A stretch of DNA of 42,965 nt from an uncultured Novosphingobium sp. (lineage in GTDB: Bacteria; Pseudomonadota; Alphaproteobacteria; Sphingomonadales; Sphingomonadaceae). Every line of letters begins with the position of its first letter. The stretch's first letter is position 1. Location: NCBI GenBank assembly GCA_946886365.1, contig CAMPIM010000016.1, positions 1-42,965 of the forward strand, read 5' to 3'. The notes under the pieces were generated by a model. The model worked only from the letters and a program-made list of their open reading frames with translations, did not search any database and was not told the origin of the DNA. Both the position numbers and the translations under genes were made by a program. Positions 17,945 to 26,738 of this stretch are shown here, piece by piece.

Positions 17945-18682
17945 ATGCAGCAAACTCCTGCCCACCTGCGCCTGGGTGTCAACATCGACCATGTTGCCAC
18001 CATCCGGAATGCGCGGGGGGGAGAACATCCTGATCCCGTCAAGGCGGCGTTGCTGGCCGTGAAGGCGGGGGCCGATGGCATCACGGCGCACCTGCGCGAG
18101 GACCGGCGGCACATCCGGGACGAGGACATCGCCACGCTGATGGCGGCTCTTACCGTTCCGCTGAACCTGGAAATGGCCGCAACGCGGGAGATGCTGGACA
18201 TTGCATTGAAGCATCGGCCGCATGCGGCATGCATCGTGCCTGAAAAACGCGAGGAGCGGACGACCGAGGGCGGTCTGGATGCCGCCGGACAGATCGAGAC
18301 GCTGCGACCGATCGTCGGCGCCTTGGGGGACGCGGGGATTCGCGTCAGCCTTTTCATCGAACCTGATTCGGCGCAAATCGAGGCAGCGATGCATCTAGGC
18401 GCTCCGGTGGTGGAGTTTCATACGGGGCGCTATGCGCATATTTCTGGCTCAGCGCGCGCGGAAGAGTTGCGGCGAATCTCAGATGCTGCGGCGCTGGCGG
18501 CCAAAAACGGTATCGAACCCCATGCTGGTCATGGCCTCACTTTCGACAATGTAGGCCCGGTGGCGGCAATTCCGCAGGTGGCCGAACTCAACATCGGCCA
18601 CTTCCTGATTGGCGAGGCCATTTTCAGCGGGTTGGAAAGCAGCATCCGCGAAATGCGGCGGCAGATGGACCTGGCGCGTTGA
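17945..18682 (+). CDS. pdxJ: Pyridoxine 5'-phosphate synthase
   Basis: The 245-residue TIM-barrel protein starts with [19 protein letters not shown], the PdxJ signature, and includes [16 protein letters not shown] and GHGLTFDNV. It makes pyridoxine 5'-phosphate from 1-deoxyxylulose-5-phosphate and 3-amino-2-oxopropyl phosphate in vitamin B6 synthesis. Its TGA overlaps the TTG start of acpS (18679-18682). Confidence 0.96.
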   Translation: MQQTPAHLRLGVNIDHVATIRNARGGEHPDPVKAALLAVKAGADGITAHLREDRRHIRDEDIATLMAALTVPLNLEMAATREMLDIALKHRPHAACIVPEKREERTTEGGLDAAGQIETLRPIVGALGDAGIRVSLFIEPDSAQIEAAMHLGAPVVEFHTGRYAHISGSARAEELRRISDAAALAAKNGIEPHAGHGLTFDNVGPVAAIPQVAELNIGHFLIGEAIFSGLESSIREMRRQMDLAR

Positions 18683-19080
18683 TCATCGGCCTCGGCTCCG
18701 ACCTATGCAACATCGAGCGGATCCAAAATTCGCTCGATCGCTTTGGCGAGCGGTTCGAGCAGCGCGTTTTCACCGAAGTCGAACGCGCCAAGGCAAACCG
18801 CCGACCGTTCACCAAGGCCGGGACGCTCGCCAAGCGTTTCGCCGCCAAGGAAGCCTTTTCCAAAGCCGTGGGGACGGGCTTTAATCGTGGCGTGTTCATG
18901 AAGGACATCGGCGTCGTGAATCGCCCAGGCGGCGCACCCACGCTGGAACTGACCGGCGGCGCGCTCGCACAGCTTCAAACAATGCTGCCCGATGGGCACA
19001 AGGCGGTCATTCACGTCACGCTAACTGATGATCATCCATGGGCGCAGGCATTCGTCATCCTTGAGGCCCAGCCCCAGTGA
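18679..19080 (+). CDS. acpS: Holo-[acyl-carrier-protein] synthase
   Basis: The 133-residue protein has the two Mg/CoA motifs of Acp[15 protein letters not shown] (Asp8) and [15 protein letters not shown]. It attaches 4'-phosphopantetheine to acyl carrier protein. The start is TTG, overlapping the pdxJ stop (TTGA); homology begins at once, so a later ATG is excluded. Its own TGA overlaps the lepB start (GTGA). Confidence 0.93.
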   Translation: MIIGLGSDLCNIERIQNSLDRFGERFEQRVFTEVERAKANRRPFTKAGTLAKRFAAKEAFSKAVGTGFNRGVFMKDIGVVNRPGGAPTLELTGGALAQLQTMLPDGHKAVIHVTLTDDHPWAQAFVILEAQPQ

Positions 19081-20009
19081 CCACGGCACCACCAGCATCC
19101 GAGAAGCCATCCATGACGGCAGCCGACATGAGCGAGAACGACCCGCTTTCCACAGAAGAACCGGCGGCGGCATCGCCAGCCCGAACGGACAAAAGTGCGA
19201 TCGACTGGTGGCATGAGGTGAAGAGCATCGCGCTGCTGATTCTGGCGGTCCTGGCCTTTCACAGCTTCGTCGCCAAACCCTTCTACATCCCGAGCGAGTC
19301 CATGATGCCGGTTTTGCTAAAGGGCGACCGGCTGGTGGTCAGCAAATTCCCTTATGGCTGGTCCTATGTTTCACCGAGTTTCCACCCCCTGCCCTTTCTG
19401 AACGGCCGCATTTTCGGCCGCCTGCCCGAGCGTGGCGATATCGTCATCGTGTCGCCGCATAACCGGCGAGAAGACTATATCAAGCGGGTGATCGGCCTGC
19501 CGGGCGACATCATCGAGGTTCGGGGCGGACAGGTCATCCTGAATGGCACCGCTGTTCCCCAGAAGGCGATCAAGCCGGTCCTGATCCCGATCGATGGCAA
19601 CGCCCCCTGTTCCCCTACCCAGTTTCCCGGCGCCCGCATCACGGGGGCAGATGGGCGGGAATATTGTCAGTTGCCTGTGCGGCAGGAGATCCTGCCCAAT
19701 GGCAAAAGCTATGTGACGATCGACATGGGGCCGAGCGCGCTGGATTGGTATGGTCCGGTGCGCGTTCCGCGCGACCATGTCTTCCTGATGGGTGACAACA
19801 GGGACAATAGCGCCGACAGCCGCGCGCCGCTTGAGGAGAACGGCCTTGGGGGGCCTGTCCCTTGGGAAGCGATTGGCGGACGGGCGGAGTTCATTACTTT
19901 TTCGCTCGACGGCAATTCCAGCTGGAATCCCGTTACCTGGATTCACGCGCTGCGTAGTGGCCGGGCGGGGAACAGCTTACGCCCGGAAAGCGTTCCACCC
20001 CCGAAATAA
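19077..20009 (+). CDS. lepB: Signal peptidase I
   Basis: The 310-residue protein has an N-terminal membrane helix (about 49-64), catalytic Ser75 in [10 protein letters not shown], general-base Lys136 in [11 protein letters not shown], and the box-E motif [12 protein letters not shown]. It cleaves signal peptides at the outer face of the inner membrane. A long insertion between boxes D and E carries two Cys. GTG 19077 overlaps acpS; ATG 19110 is an in-frame alternative that loses only 11 poorly conserved residues. Confidence 0.94.
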   Translation: MTTAPPASEKPSMTAADMSENDPLSTEEPAAASPARTDKSAIDWWHEVKSIALLILAVLAFHSFVAKPFYIPSESMMPVLLKGDRLVVSKFPYGWSYVSPSFHPLPFLNGRIFGRLPERGDIVIVSPHNRREDYIKRVIGLPGDIIEVRGGQVILNGTAVPQKAIKPVLIPIDGNAPCSPTQFPGARITGADGREYCQLPVRQEILPNGKSYVTIDMGPSALDWYGPVRVPRDHVFLMGDNRDNSADSRAPLEENGLGGPVPWEAIGGRAEFITFSLDGNSSWNPVTWIHALRSGRAGNSLRPESVPPPK

Positions 20010-20031
20010 TTCATCTGCAAGGGGCTGCTGA

Positions 20032-21111
20032 TTGAGCGGGAAACACGTCCACATTGAGCAACCGGGTCCAAGTGAACTGCGCAGCCCGCTCGTTCAGCAT
20101 GAGATAAAGCGCGCGGGCGTGTGGATCGCCATGGCGGTCGCCGTCGTACTGTTGGCATTGCTCGCGCAACCGATCATGCTCATCCTTGGAGCGCTGGTCC
20201 TGACCAGCATGATGGACGGCGGCACGCGACTGCTCAGCCGTATCTTGCCGATAGGCCGAGGCTGGCGCCTCGCGATCGTGCTCCTCTCCGCCCTGCTGTT
20301 CCTGGCTTATACATTCTACCTGACAGGCGCGAGTTTGGCCGCGCAGGCGCAGGCCATGCGCACCATCGTGGAGACTCAGGTCACCCGCATCGGTGGCTGG
20401 ATGCAGCAAATGGGCGTGACGACGACACCCAATGATTTCAAGAGCCTGGCGACGCAGGCTTTCAATTCAATCGGTCGGGTCACTGCGGCGGTCGGCACCA
20501 TCATGGGTGCCGTGACCAGCGGCGTAATGATGCTGGTGCTCGCGATTTTCATTGCGGTGGAGCCGCGTCTCTATGAGCGCGGCGTCGCTTGGATGCTCCC
20601 CATGAGCAGCCGCCTCAGCTTTTACAATGTCATCGACAGGATGGGTTGGACGCTACGCCGTTTGATGTTCGGTCGGCTGATTGGCATGGCGGTAGAGGGC
20701 GTTGGAACTTGGCTGTTGTTGCTCGCGGGGGGTGTCCCAATGGCTGGCCTGCTGGGAATTCTGACCGGGCTGTTTGCTTTTCTGCCGAACATCGGGTCGA
20801 TCATATCGGGCGTATTGATCGTGCTCGTCGGATTTTCGGCGGGGGTGGACGCCGGGATCTACGCCTTTTTCGTGTATCTAGTAGTGCAGATCGTCGATGG
20901 TTACCTGATCGTTCCCATGGTAGCGAAGCGGGCAACCGACCTTGCCCCCGCGCTGGTCCTGGCTGCGCAGATATTGTTCGGCGCGCTGTTTGGAATAATG
21001 GGCCTGTTCCTGGCCGACCCGATCGTGGCGATGATCAAGGTCTATCTGGAGGAACGGTCCAAGGCGATGAACGATGGTCCCGAATCAAAGGGGATCGTCG
21101 TCGCCGAATAA
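20032..21111 (+). CDS. AI-2E family transporter (YdiK/PerM-like)
   Basis: The 359-residue protein has seven to eight membrane helices with the family pattern: two N-terminal helices, a soluble middle (about 100-150), then GLLGILTGLFAFLPNIGSIISG and QIVDGYLIVPMVAKRATDLAPALVL. Members include exporters of autoinducer-2 and Na/H antiporters, so the substrate cannot be stated. The start is TTG at 20032 with AAGGGG upstream; no in-frame ATG occurs before the first helix. It follows lepB by 22 bases, where rnc-era is more often found. Confidence 0.88.
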   Translation: MSGKHVHIEQPGPSELRSPLVQHEIKRAGVWIAMAVAVVLLALLAQPIMLILGALVLTSMMDGGTRLLSRILPIGRGWRLAIVLLSALLFLAYTFYLTGASLAAQAQAMRTIVETQVTRIGGWMQQMGVTTTPNDFKSLATQAFNSIGRVTAAVGTIMGAVTSGVMMLVLAIFIAVEPRLYERGVAWMLPMSSRLSFYNVIDRMGWTLRRLMFGRLIGMAVEGVGTWLLLLAGGVPMAGLLGILTGLFAFLPNIGSIISGVLIVLVGFSAGVDAGIYAFFVYLVVQIVDGYLIVPMVAKRATDLAPALVLAAQILFGALFGIMGLFLADPIVAMIKVYLEERSKAMNDGPESKGIVVAE

Positions 21112-21114
21112 AAA

Positions 21115-21144
21115 AAGGGTCCGAAAACCGGACCCTTCTATTCT
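21115..21144 (+). terminator. Terminator between the AI-2E transporter and FKBP genes
   Basis: A perfect 9-bp stem (AAGGGTCCG 21115-21123 with CGGACCCTT 21129-21137), a 5-base loop and a T-rich tail (CTATTCTT). On the minus strand the hairpin is followed by a seven-T run, so it should also stop the FKBP gene coming the other way. Confidence 0.85.
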
Positions 21145-21163
21145 TTACATTTCGGCGATGCGA

Positions 21164-21724
21164 TCAGCGGCCGGGAAGCGGCGGAGGAGCCGCGCCCTGC
21201 TGCATCATCTGCTGCATCCGCATGATGTCTGCCTTCGATTTGAAATCGTGCAGTTGAACATCGAAGACCAGCACGGAATTGGCGGGGATAGGTCCAGCCG
21301 CCTGCTCACCATAGCCGAGCTGCGGCGGGATCCAGAGACGGTACTTGCCGCCCTTCTTCATCTTTTGCAGACCTTCGGAAAAGCCCGGCACAACGCCATC
21401 GACCGGCATCGCGGTCTGGGCATTTTCGTCGAAGACAGTGCCATCGAGCAAAGTGCCCTTATATCCAACCAGCGCCACGTCCGCTGCGGTGGGGCTGGGG
21501 CCAGTGCCCTCTTCCAGAACCTTGTACTGGAGGCCCGATTCGGTCGTGACTACACCTTCCTCCCCGGCATTGCGGGCGAGGTAGCTGGCAGGCGAAGGCT
21601 CGACCCCGCGCTGCCCGGCCCAGGCCAAGCCACCCGCGGCGATCGCCACGGCGGCAACACCGATCCAGAGACGCGTCAGCGACCCCTTGGCGATGGGACG
21701 AAGGGGAACAGCGGTCGTGGACAT
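21164..21724 (-). CDS. FKBP-type peptidyl-prolyl cis-trans isomerase
   Basis: The 186-residue protein has an N-terminal membrane anchor or signal (about 18-36) and one FKBP domain (about 60-160): GLQYKVLEEGTGPSPTAADVALVGYKGTLLDGTVFD and IPPQLGYGEQAAGPIPANSVLVFDVQL. It speeds proline isomerisation during folding, most likely in the periplasm. The C-terminus is Met/Gln/Pro-rich. It is downstream of rpsU with a 73-base gap that holds a small hairpin. Confidence 0.92.
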   Translation of the reverse strand: MSTTAVPLRPIAKGSLTRLWIGVAAVAIAAGGLAWAGQRGVEPSPASYLARNAGEEGVVTTESGLQYKVLEEGTGPSPTAADVALVGYKGTLLDGTVFDENAQTAMPVDGVVPGFSEGLQKMKKGGKYRLWIPPQLGYGEQAAGPIPANSVLVFDVQLHDFKSKADIMRMQQMMQQGAAPPPLPGR

Positions 21725-21755
21725 GGACCTAAGCCTCGCAGATGCGGATGATCAG

Positions 21756-21777
21756 CAGAAAGAGGCGGAGAACCGCC
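21756..21777 (-). terminator. Possible rpsU terminator or attenuator
   Basis: On the minus strand, a 5-bp GGCGG/CCGCC stem (21764-21768 with 21773-21777) with a 4-base loop is followed by TCTTTCT, 21 bases after the rpsU stop. It is short, so it may only reduce read-through into the FKBP gene. Confidence 0.5.
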
Positions 21778-21797
21778 GCCCCTTAAAAACGAACGTC

Positions 21798-22004
21798 TTA
21801 ACGAACGCCGTCACGCTCAGCGCGCTTGCGCTCCAGCTTGCGCGCGCGGCGAACCGCAGCGGCCTTTTCGCGGGCGCGCTTTTCCGAGGGCTTTTCGTAG
21901 TGACGGCGCAGCTTCATCTCGCGATACACGCCCTCACGCTGCAGCTTCTTCTTGAGCGCGCGCAGGGCCTGGTCGACATTGTTGTCGCGAACGATGATTT
22001 GCAT
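21798..22004 (-). CDS. rpsU: 30S ribosomal protein bS21
   Basis: The 68-residue, strongly basic protein begins [31 protein letters not shown], the bS21 signature. The C-terminal tail of Arg/Lys-rich helix is typical of alphaproteobacterial S21. It sits on the 30S platform near the anti-Shine-Dalgarno. It is divergent from the aldolase-like gene across 222 bases in which I see no other gene. Confidence 0.96.
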   Translation of the reverse strand: MQIIVRDNNVDQALRALKKKLQREGVYREMKLRRHYEKPSEKRAREKAAAVRRARKLERKRAERDGVR

Positions 22005-22226
22005 AATCCAGTCAAACTCCAGTCGAAAACGGGCGGTTCGTCAGGAAACAAACCCTTCCCGACGGGCCTACCGAAAGTAATAGCGATGAGTCGTCGCAGG
22101 GCAGCCTGCGCCGTGTGGGGCGCGCCCTACCAGCAGAGTCGGCCAAATTCAACCCCAAAGCCGTTTCGCTCGACAGCAGCGCCGCCGGGGAGGATAGTTA
22201 CGGCGACAGGGTATAGGAGGACCACC

Positions 22227-22985
22227 ATGGCAACCGCCGCTTCCACTGATGACATGCCCATCGAAGAATGGAAAGCGCGCCAGCAACTTGCTGCATGCTA
22301 CCGCATATTTGACCACATGGGATGGTCAGAACTTATCTATAATCATATCACCCTGCGCGTTCCCGGCGACGACAGCGCGTTCCTGATCAACCCGTTCGGC
22401 TTGCTTTATTCCGAGGTGACGGCGTCCAACCTCGTCAAGATCGACATTGACGGGCACATATTGGACGGCAGTTCCTATCCAGCGAACCGCGCCGGTTTTA
22501 CCCAGCACAGCGTCTTCCACCGCCACCTGCCCGACGCCCACTGCGTCATCCATACACACACGACCGCCGCCATGGCGGTCAGCGCGACACAGGAGGGGCT
22601 GCGTCCCACCAATTTCTATGCCGCCGCCTTTGCCGGGCGAATCGCCTATCACGATTTTGAAGGCATCACCCTGCGCCCCGAAGAAGGCGAGAGGCTGATC
22701 GCCAATCTCGGCGACCGGCGGCTAATGATGCTGCGCAACCACGGTACGTTGGTCATGGCGGACACCCTTCCCAAGGCATTCCTCATGCATTGGATGCTTC
22801 AGCGCGCCTGCGAGATACAGGTAGCGACGGGTTCGGCAGGCACCCCTGTCGACATTCCGGACGAAGTGATTGCCGTGCATCAACGCGATATCAGCGGCGT
22901 GCAGTTGCCTGTTGGACCGGGCGTTCCCGATTTTGAAGCAATGGTTCGGTTGATCGATCGGATCGATCCAGGATGGAAAAACTGA
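22227..22985 (+). CDS. Class II aldolase/adducin family protein
   Basis: The 252-residue protein has the class II aldolase fold: YNHITLRVPGD at the N-terminal phosphate loop, metal ligands in HCVIHTHT (two His of the H-x-H) and a third in MLRNHGTLVMADT. Members include fuculose-phosphate aldolase and epimerases, as well as actin-related adducin heads; the substrate is not predictable. The frame is open far upstream, but ATG 22227 has a perfect AGGAGG six bases ahead. It ends 68 bases before the radical SAM gene. Confidence 0.9.
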   Translation: MATAASTDDMPIEEWKARQQLAACYRIFDHMGWSELIYNHITLRVPGDDSAFLINPFGLLYSEVTASNLVKIDIDGHILDGSSYPANRAGFTQHSVFHRHLPDAHCVIHTHTTAAMAVSATQEGLRPTNFYAAAFAGRIAYHDFEGITLRPEEGERLIANLGDRRLMMLRNHGTLVMADTLPKAFLMHWMLQRACEIQVATGSAGTPVDIPDEVIAVHQRDISGVQLPVGPGVPDFEAMVRLIDRIDPGWKN

Positions 22986-23053
22986 CGTTCAACTCAACGC
23001 GATTCGCAATCTGGATCAAGGACAAGCGGAGAAAAAGAACATACCATGAACTT

Positions 23054-24304
23054 ATGACTGCCCTTACCATTCCGCAGAAGCTGAAAATCCTCGCCGACGC
23101 GGCCAAATATGATGCATCATGCGCATCCTCCGGAACGAAGAAGCGCGATAGCCTGTCAGGGCAGAAGGGCGGCTTGGGTTCGACCGAAGGCATGGGCATC
23201 TGCCATGCCTACGCACCTGACGGACGATGCATATCGCTGCTCAAGATTTTGCTGACGAACAGTTGTATCTTTGATTGCCACTATTGCATCAATCGCCGGT
23301 CGAGCGACGTTCGCCGGGCGCGCTTCACTGTGGGCGAAGTGGTCGAACTGACGCTGGGCTTTTACCGGCGCAATTATATCGAGGGACTTTTCCTGTCCTC
23401 CGGGATCATACGATCGCCCGATTATACGATGGAACAGCTGGTGGGCGTTGCCCGAGCGTTGCGGGAAGAGCATGACTTTCGCGGTTATATTCATCTCAAG
23501 ACGATCCCTGATGCCGATCCGGAACTGACGCATCAGGCCGGTCTTTTTGCTGACCGGCTGTCGATCAATGTCGAGATGCCGACCGAGCAGGGGCTTCGAC
23601 GACTGGCGCCCGAAAAGGATGGAACACGGATCGAAGGCGCGATGAGCGGGCTGCGCACAGCCATCGAAGATACGCGCGATGCGAGAAAGCGCTACCACCA
23701 CGCGCCCCGATTCGCCCCAGCAGGACAATCCACGCAGATGATCATAGGGGCTGACGGAGCAGATGACCGGGCCATCATCCGGCGTGCGCGATCTCTATAT
23801 GACCGCCATGCTTTACGGCGCGTCTATTACAGCGCCTTTTCGCCTATTCCCTCGCCGAGCAGCGTCCTTCCGTTAAAGCGTCCTCCACTGCTGCGCGAAC
23901 ACCGCCTGTATCAGTCGGACTGGATGATGCGCTTTTATGGCTTTTCAGTGGCTGATCTTGAGCAAGCGACCGACCCCGCAACGGGACATTTGCCCCTCGA
24001 CATTGATCCCAAGCTGGCTTGGGCCTTGCGGCACCGGGCCATATTTCCGGTAGATGTGAACCGCGCGCCGCGTGAGATGTTGCTGCGCGTGCCGGGCCTT
24101 GGCGTAAAAGCCGTCGATCGCATATTGGCGAGCCGCAGGGTCCGCCGCCTTCGGCTGGACGATGTAGCGCGGGTGACAAATTCGATTGCCAAGCTGCGGC
24201 CCTTTTTGGTCGCCAGCGATTGGAGGCCGGTTCACCTCACCGACAAGGCAGACCTTCAACGGCAGCTCACCCCTCCCCCTTCGCAACTGGAGCTTTTCGA
24301 CTGA
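23054..24304 (+). CDS. Putative DNA modification/repair radical SAM protein (TIGR03916-like)
   Basis: The 416-residue radical SAM protein has its [4Fe-4S] cluster motif as CIFDCHYC (C71, C75, C78; CX3CX2C), a TIM-barrel core, and a C-terminal helix-hairpin-helix (VPGLGVKAVDRILASRRV), which points to nucleic-acid binding. N-terminal phrases YDASCASSG and GICHAYAPDGRCISLLKILLTNS match the family annotated as a putative DNA modification/repair radical SAM protein. In other genomes it lies next to TIGR03915-UdgX genes, as here. An in-frame ATG at 22973 overlaps the aldolase gene; 23054 starts where family homology begins, though its ribosome site is weak. Confidence 0.87.
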   Translation: MTALTIPQKLKILADAAKYDASCASSGTKKRDSLSGQKGGLGSTEGMGICHAYAPDGRCISLLKILLTNSCIFDCHYCINRRSSDVRRARFTVGEVVELTLGFYRRNYIEGLFLSSGIIRSPDYTMEQLVGVARALREEHDFRGYIHLKTIPDADPELTHQAGLFADRLSINVEMPTEQGLRRLAPEKDGTRIEGAMSGLRTAIEDTRDARKRYHHAPRFAPAGQSTQMIIGADGADDRAIIRRARSLYDRHALRRVYYSAFSPIPSPSSVLPLKRPPLLREHRLYQSDWMMRFYGFSVADLEQATDPATGHLPLDIDPKLAWALRHRAIFPVDVNRAPREMLLRVPGLGVKAVDRILASRRVRRLRLDDVARVTNSIAKLRPFLVASDWRPVHLTDKADLQRQLTPPPSQLELFD

Positions 24305-24380
24305 CGGTAGTTTTCCTTATTGATAAGTGCGGCACTTCGTGATTTCTTGAGATTTAATAAAAGTCGAGGGGAAGGCGCTG

Positions 24381-24737
24381 GTGGCAACGGCATTCAACAA
24401 TGATTCCGCACAATCTCATGGCGGGCGGTATGCCAAGCGCATGAGCAGCCATCTGGCCATTGCGCTTGTTGTTTTCTGTCTTCTTCAAATTGGTATCGTC
24501 GCCAGGATGGGCGGCTCGCTGGTGCTGCACCTTGCCCTGATCATCGCAATCGGTGGCTTTGCGATGGTGGCGAGGGACATGGAACGCCGGTGGGAATTAC
24601 TGGATGAAAGCGGCCTGTCGATGTCGGGCCTGGACCTCCGCTTTCGCAGGGATGTGGCACAGGTGTGGCTGACGAGCATCGCCAGCAGCCTGCTATGGAT
24701 TCCCGTCGCCATCATCTTCCGCTTCCTGTTCGGCTGA
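24381..24737 (+). CDS. Small membrane protein of unknown function (118 aa)
   Basis: I do not recognise this protein. It has a polar N-terminus (1-22), two adjacent hydrophobic helices (about 23-42 and 46-64), a charged stretch with RDMERRWELLDESGLS (65-95), and a C-terminal helix (about 96-117). The start is GTG at 24381 with GAGGGGAAGG upstream; an internal ATG at 24441 is the alternative. It lies 76 bases after the radical SAM gene and before hemerythrin, so it may belong to the same unit, but nothing in the sequence ties it to DNA repair. Confidence 0.72.
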   Translation: MATAFNNDSAQSHGGRYAKRMSSHLAIALVVFCLLQIGIVARMGGSLVLHLALIIAIGGFAMVARDMERRWELLDESGLSMSGLDLRFRRDVAQVWLTSIASSLLWIPVAIIFRFLFG

Positions 24738-24797
24738 ACCAGCGGACCCAAAGCTCCTCGCCTTTCGTTGTGCCCTCTAAATCAAGAGGAGCACATC

Positions 24798-25262
24798 ATG
24801 GCCAATGCCACGATTTTCGACAAACTGAAGCAAGATCATGACGCCCATCGCCAGCTGTTTGAGAAAATGGCTGACGCGAAGGACGATAACGATCGGCTGG
24901 AGAAGCTGTTCGAGCAGTTCCGCGTGGAAGTCACCGCACATGCAGCGGCGGAGGAAGAAACGCTATATGCAACGATGCTCGCCCGTCCCGACCTGCGCGA
25001 AGATGCACAGCATAGCGTAGCCGAGCACAAGGAAATCGACGATTATCTGGAGGAGTTGCAGGAGCACCCCTTCAACGGCCCTGAATGGCAGGAAACCTTC
25101 GCCAAGCTGAAGAAGCGTTATCTCCACCATATCGAGGAAGAGGAAGAGGAGATGTTTCCCGATGCGGCAGCGGAGTTGACGGATGAGGAGGAACTGAAAC
25201 TCGCCGACACCTTTGCCCGGCGCAAGCCCGCCGAACTGGAGCGAGCGGAATCGTCGGATTGA
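24798..25262 (+). CDS. Hemerythrin HHE cation-binding domain protein
   Basis: The 154-residue protein is a four-helix bundle with the HHE ligand pattern: KQDHDAHRQLF, VTAHAAAEEETLY, VAEHKEIDDYLEEL and KKRYLHHIEEEEEEMFP, providing five His plus Glu for a di-iron site. Related cytoplasmic proteins sense or store oxygen, nitric oxide or iron. The C-terminus is acidic. The start at 24798 has AAGAGGAG; an in-frame ATG at 24768 is upstream of that site and rejected. It is 6 bases before the UdgX fusion gene. Confidence 0.9.
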   Translation: MANATIFDKLKQDHDAHRQLFEKMADAKDDNDRLEKLFEQFRVEVTAHAAAEEETLYATMLARPDLREDAQHSVAEHKEIDDYLEELQEHPFNGPEWQETFAKLKKRYLHHIEEEEEEMFPDAAAELTDEEELKLADTFARRKPAELERAESSD

Positions 25263-25268
25263 TCGCTC

Positions 25269-26669
25269 ATGTATCAGGTGCTGCTGAGCAGGCCGGATGA
25301 TTTCGACGGGTGGCGCGATGCCGCCCGTCGCTTCGCTTTGGCTGATGTGCCTGCTCAGGATATTGATTGGCGGGTCGACGGAGAAGGCGGGTCGCTGCTG
25401 GCCTTCGATCCGCCACCCTCGGAAAATGGCGGCGGAGCATTTTCAGTGCCGCGCGCCTTTCTGGACTTGGCCGAGAGCGCAATACTGCATCAGGATGAAG
25501 AGCGCTTCGCCTTGCTCTACGCCCTTTTGATCGAAGTGCGGCAAATGCCCGCACGCCTGGACGATAAAGCCGATCCCCTGGTCCGCCGTGTCGAGATGCT
25601 GGCAAAAGCGGTTCGGCGAGACATGCATAAGATGCGCGCCTTTGTCCGATTCCGCGAAATGCAGGATGATGACGGAGCCCGTTTCGTCGCCTGGTTCGAG
25701 CCTGATCATCATATCGTCCGCGAGAATGCCGGGTTTTTCGTGCGGCGTTTCGCATCGATGCGCTGGTCGATCCTGACGCCCGAACTCAGCATCCATTGGG
25801 ATGGCGAAAAGTTGAAGGAAAGCCCCGGCGCTTCGAAGGCAGATACGCCGGGCGGCGACCCGGTCGAGGAAATCTGGAAAAGCTATTATGCTGCGACATT
25901 CAACCCCGCCCGGCTCAAGCAGCGGGCCATGTTGTCCGAGATGCCCAAGAAATACTGGCGCAACCTGCCGGAGGCGGCCCTTATCCCCGACCTTGTTGCC
26001 GGGGCACAGGCACGGGAAGCGGCCATGATCGCCACTCCTCCCAAAATCCCTGCCCGAGCCAGCAACGTAGCTGCTGCCTGGACCAGATTGCGGGAGGAGG
26101 CAATGGGCTGCACCCGCTGTCACCTTTATCGCGACGCCACCCAGACTGTGTTCGGCGAAGGCCCCATCGATGCGCCCCTGGTTCTCGTGGGGGAACAGCC
26201 GGGCGATCAGGAAGATATTGCCGGTCGCCCCTTCGTAGGCCCGGCGGGCCAGTTGCTCGACCAAGCGTTAGAGGAAGCCAGGATCGATCGCGCGAGCGTC
26301 TATGTCACGAACGCCGTCAAGCATTTTAAGCATGAGCGGCGGGGCAAGAGGCGCATCCACCAGACGCCTGACACTCCCGAGATCGCTGCCTGCCGCTGGT
26401 GGCTGGATCAGGAATTGGACCTCGTTCGCCCGCGCGTCATCGTCGCTCTGGGCGCAACTGCCGCGCGCGCCATATTGGGCAAAGCCGTAACGATCAGCCG
26501 CACGCGAGGCGCGCCGATTCCGCTTAAGAATGGCGCCGAAGCTTGGGTGGCCGTGCACCCCAGTTTCCTGCTGCGCATACCTGATGAAGCGCGAAAGGCG
26601 GCCGAGCGAGCGCGCTTTGTCGAAGATTTGCGAGAGATAGGAGAGCGGGTAAAGACGCTAAGCCGATGA
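25269..26669 (+). CDS. TIGR03915-UdgX fusion, uracil-DNA binding/glycosylase protein
   Basis: The 466-residue protein has two parts. Residues 1-240 match the TIGR03915/DUF4130 domain (YQVLLSRPDDFDGWRDAAR; FVRRFASMRWSILTP). Residues 265-466 are a UdgX-type uracil-DNA glycosylase: CTRC (281, 284) for the iron-sulfur cluster, GEQPGDQED (308-316) as motif A, the special loop KRRIH (360-364) whose His364 corresponds to the His that bonds covalently to the abasic sugar in mycobacterial UdgX, and HPSFLLR (430-436) as the last motif. It would trap uracil lesions in DNA. It lies 6 bases after the hemerythrin gene; its usual partner, the radical SAM gene, is two genes upstream. Confidence 0.92.
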   Translation: MYQVLLSRPDDFDGWRDAARRFALADVPAQDIDWRVDGEGGSLLAFDPPPSENGGGAFSVPRAFLDLAESAILHQDEERFALLYALLIEVRQMPARLDDKADPLVRRVEMLAKAVRRDMHKMRAFVRFREMQDDDGARFVAWFEPDHHIVRENAGFFVRRFASMRWSILTPELSIHWDGEKLKESPGASKADTPGGDPVEEIWKSYYAATFNPARLKQRAMLSEMPKKYWRNLPEAALIPDLVAGAQAREAAMIATPPKIPARASNVAAAWTRLREEAMGCTRCHLYRDATQTVFGEGPIDAPLVLVGEQPGDQEDIAGRPFVGPAGQLLDQALEEARIDRASVYVTNAVKHFKHERRGKRRIHQTPDTPEIAACRWWLDQELDLVRPRVIVALGATAARAILGKAVTISRTRGAPIPLKNGAEAWVAVHPSFLLRIPDEARKAAERARFVEDLREIGERVKTLSR

Positions 26670-26738
26670 TCATTGCTTGACCGATGATCCTGCCCCGGCA
26701 ACATCGCCGATGTTCATGCCGGAGGATTTTAGCGCTTC

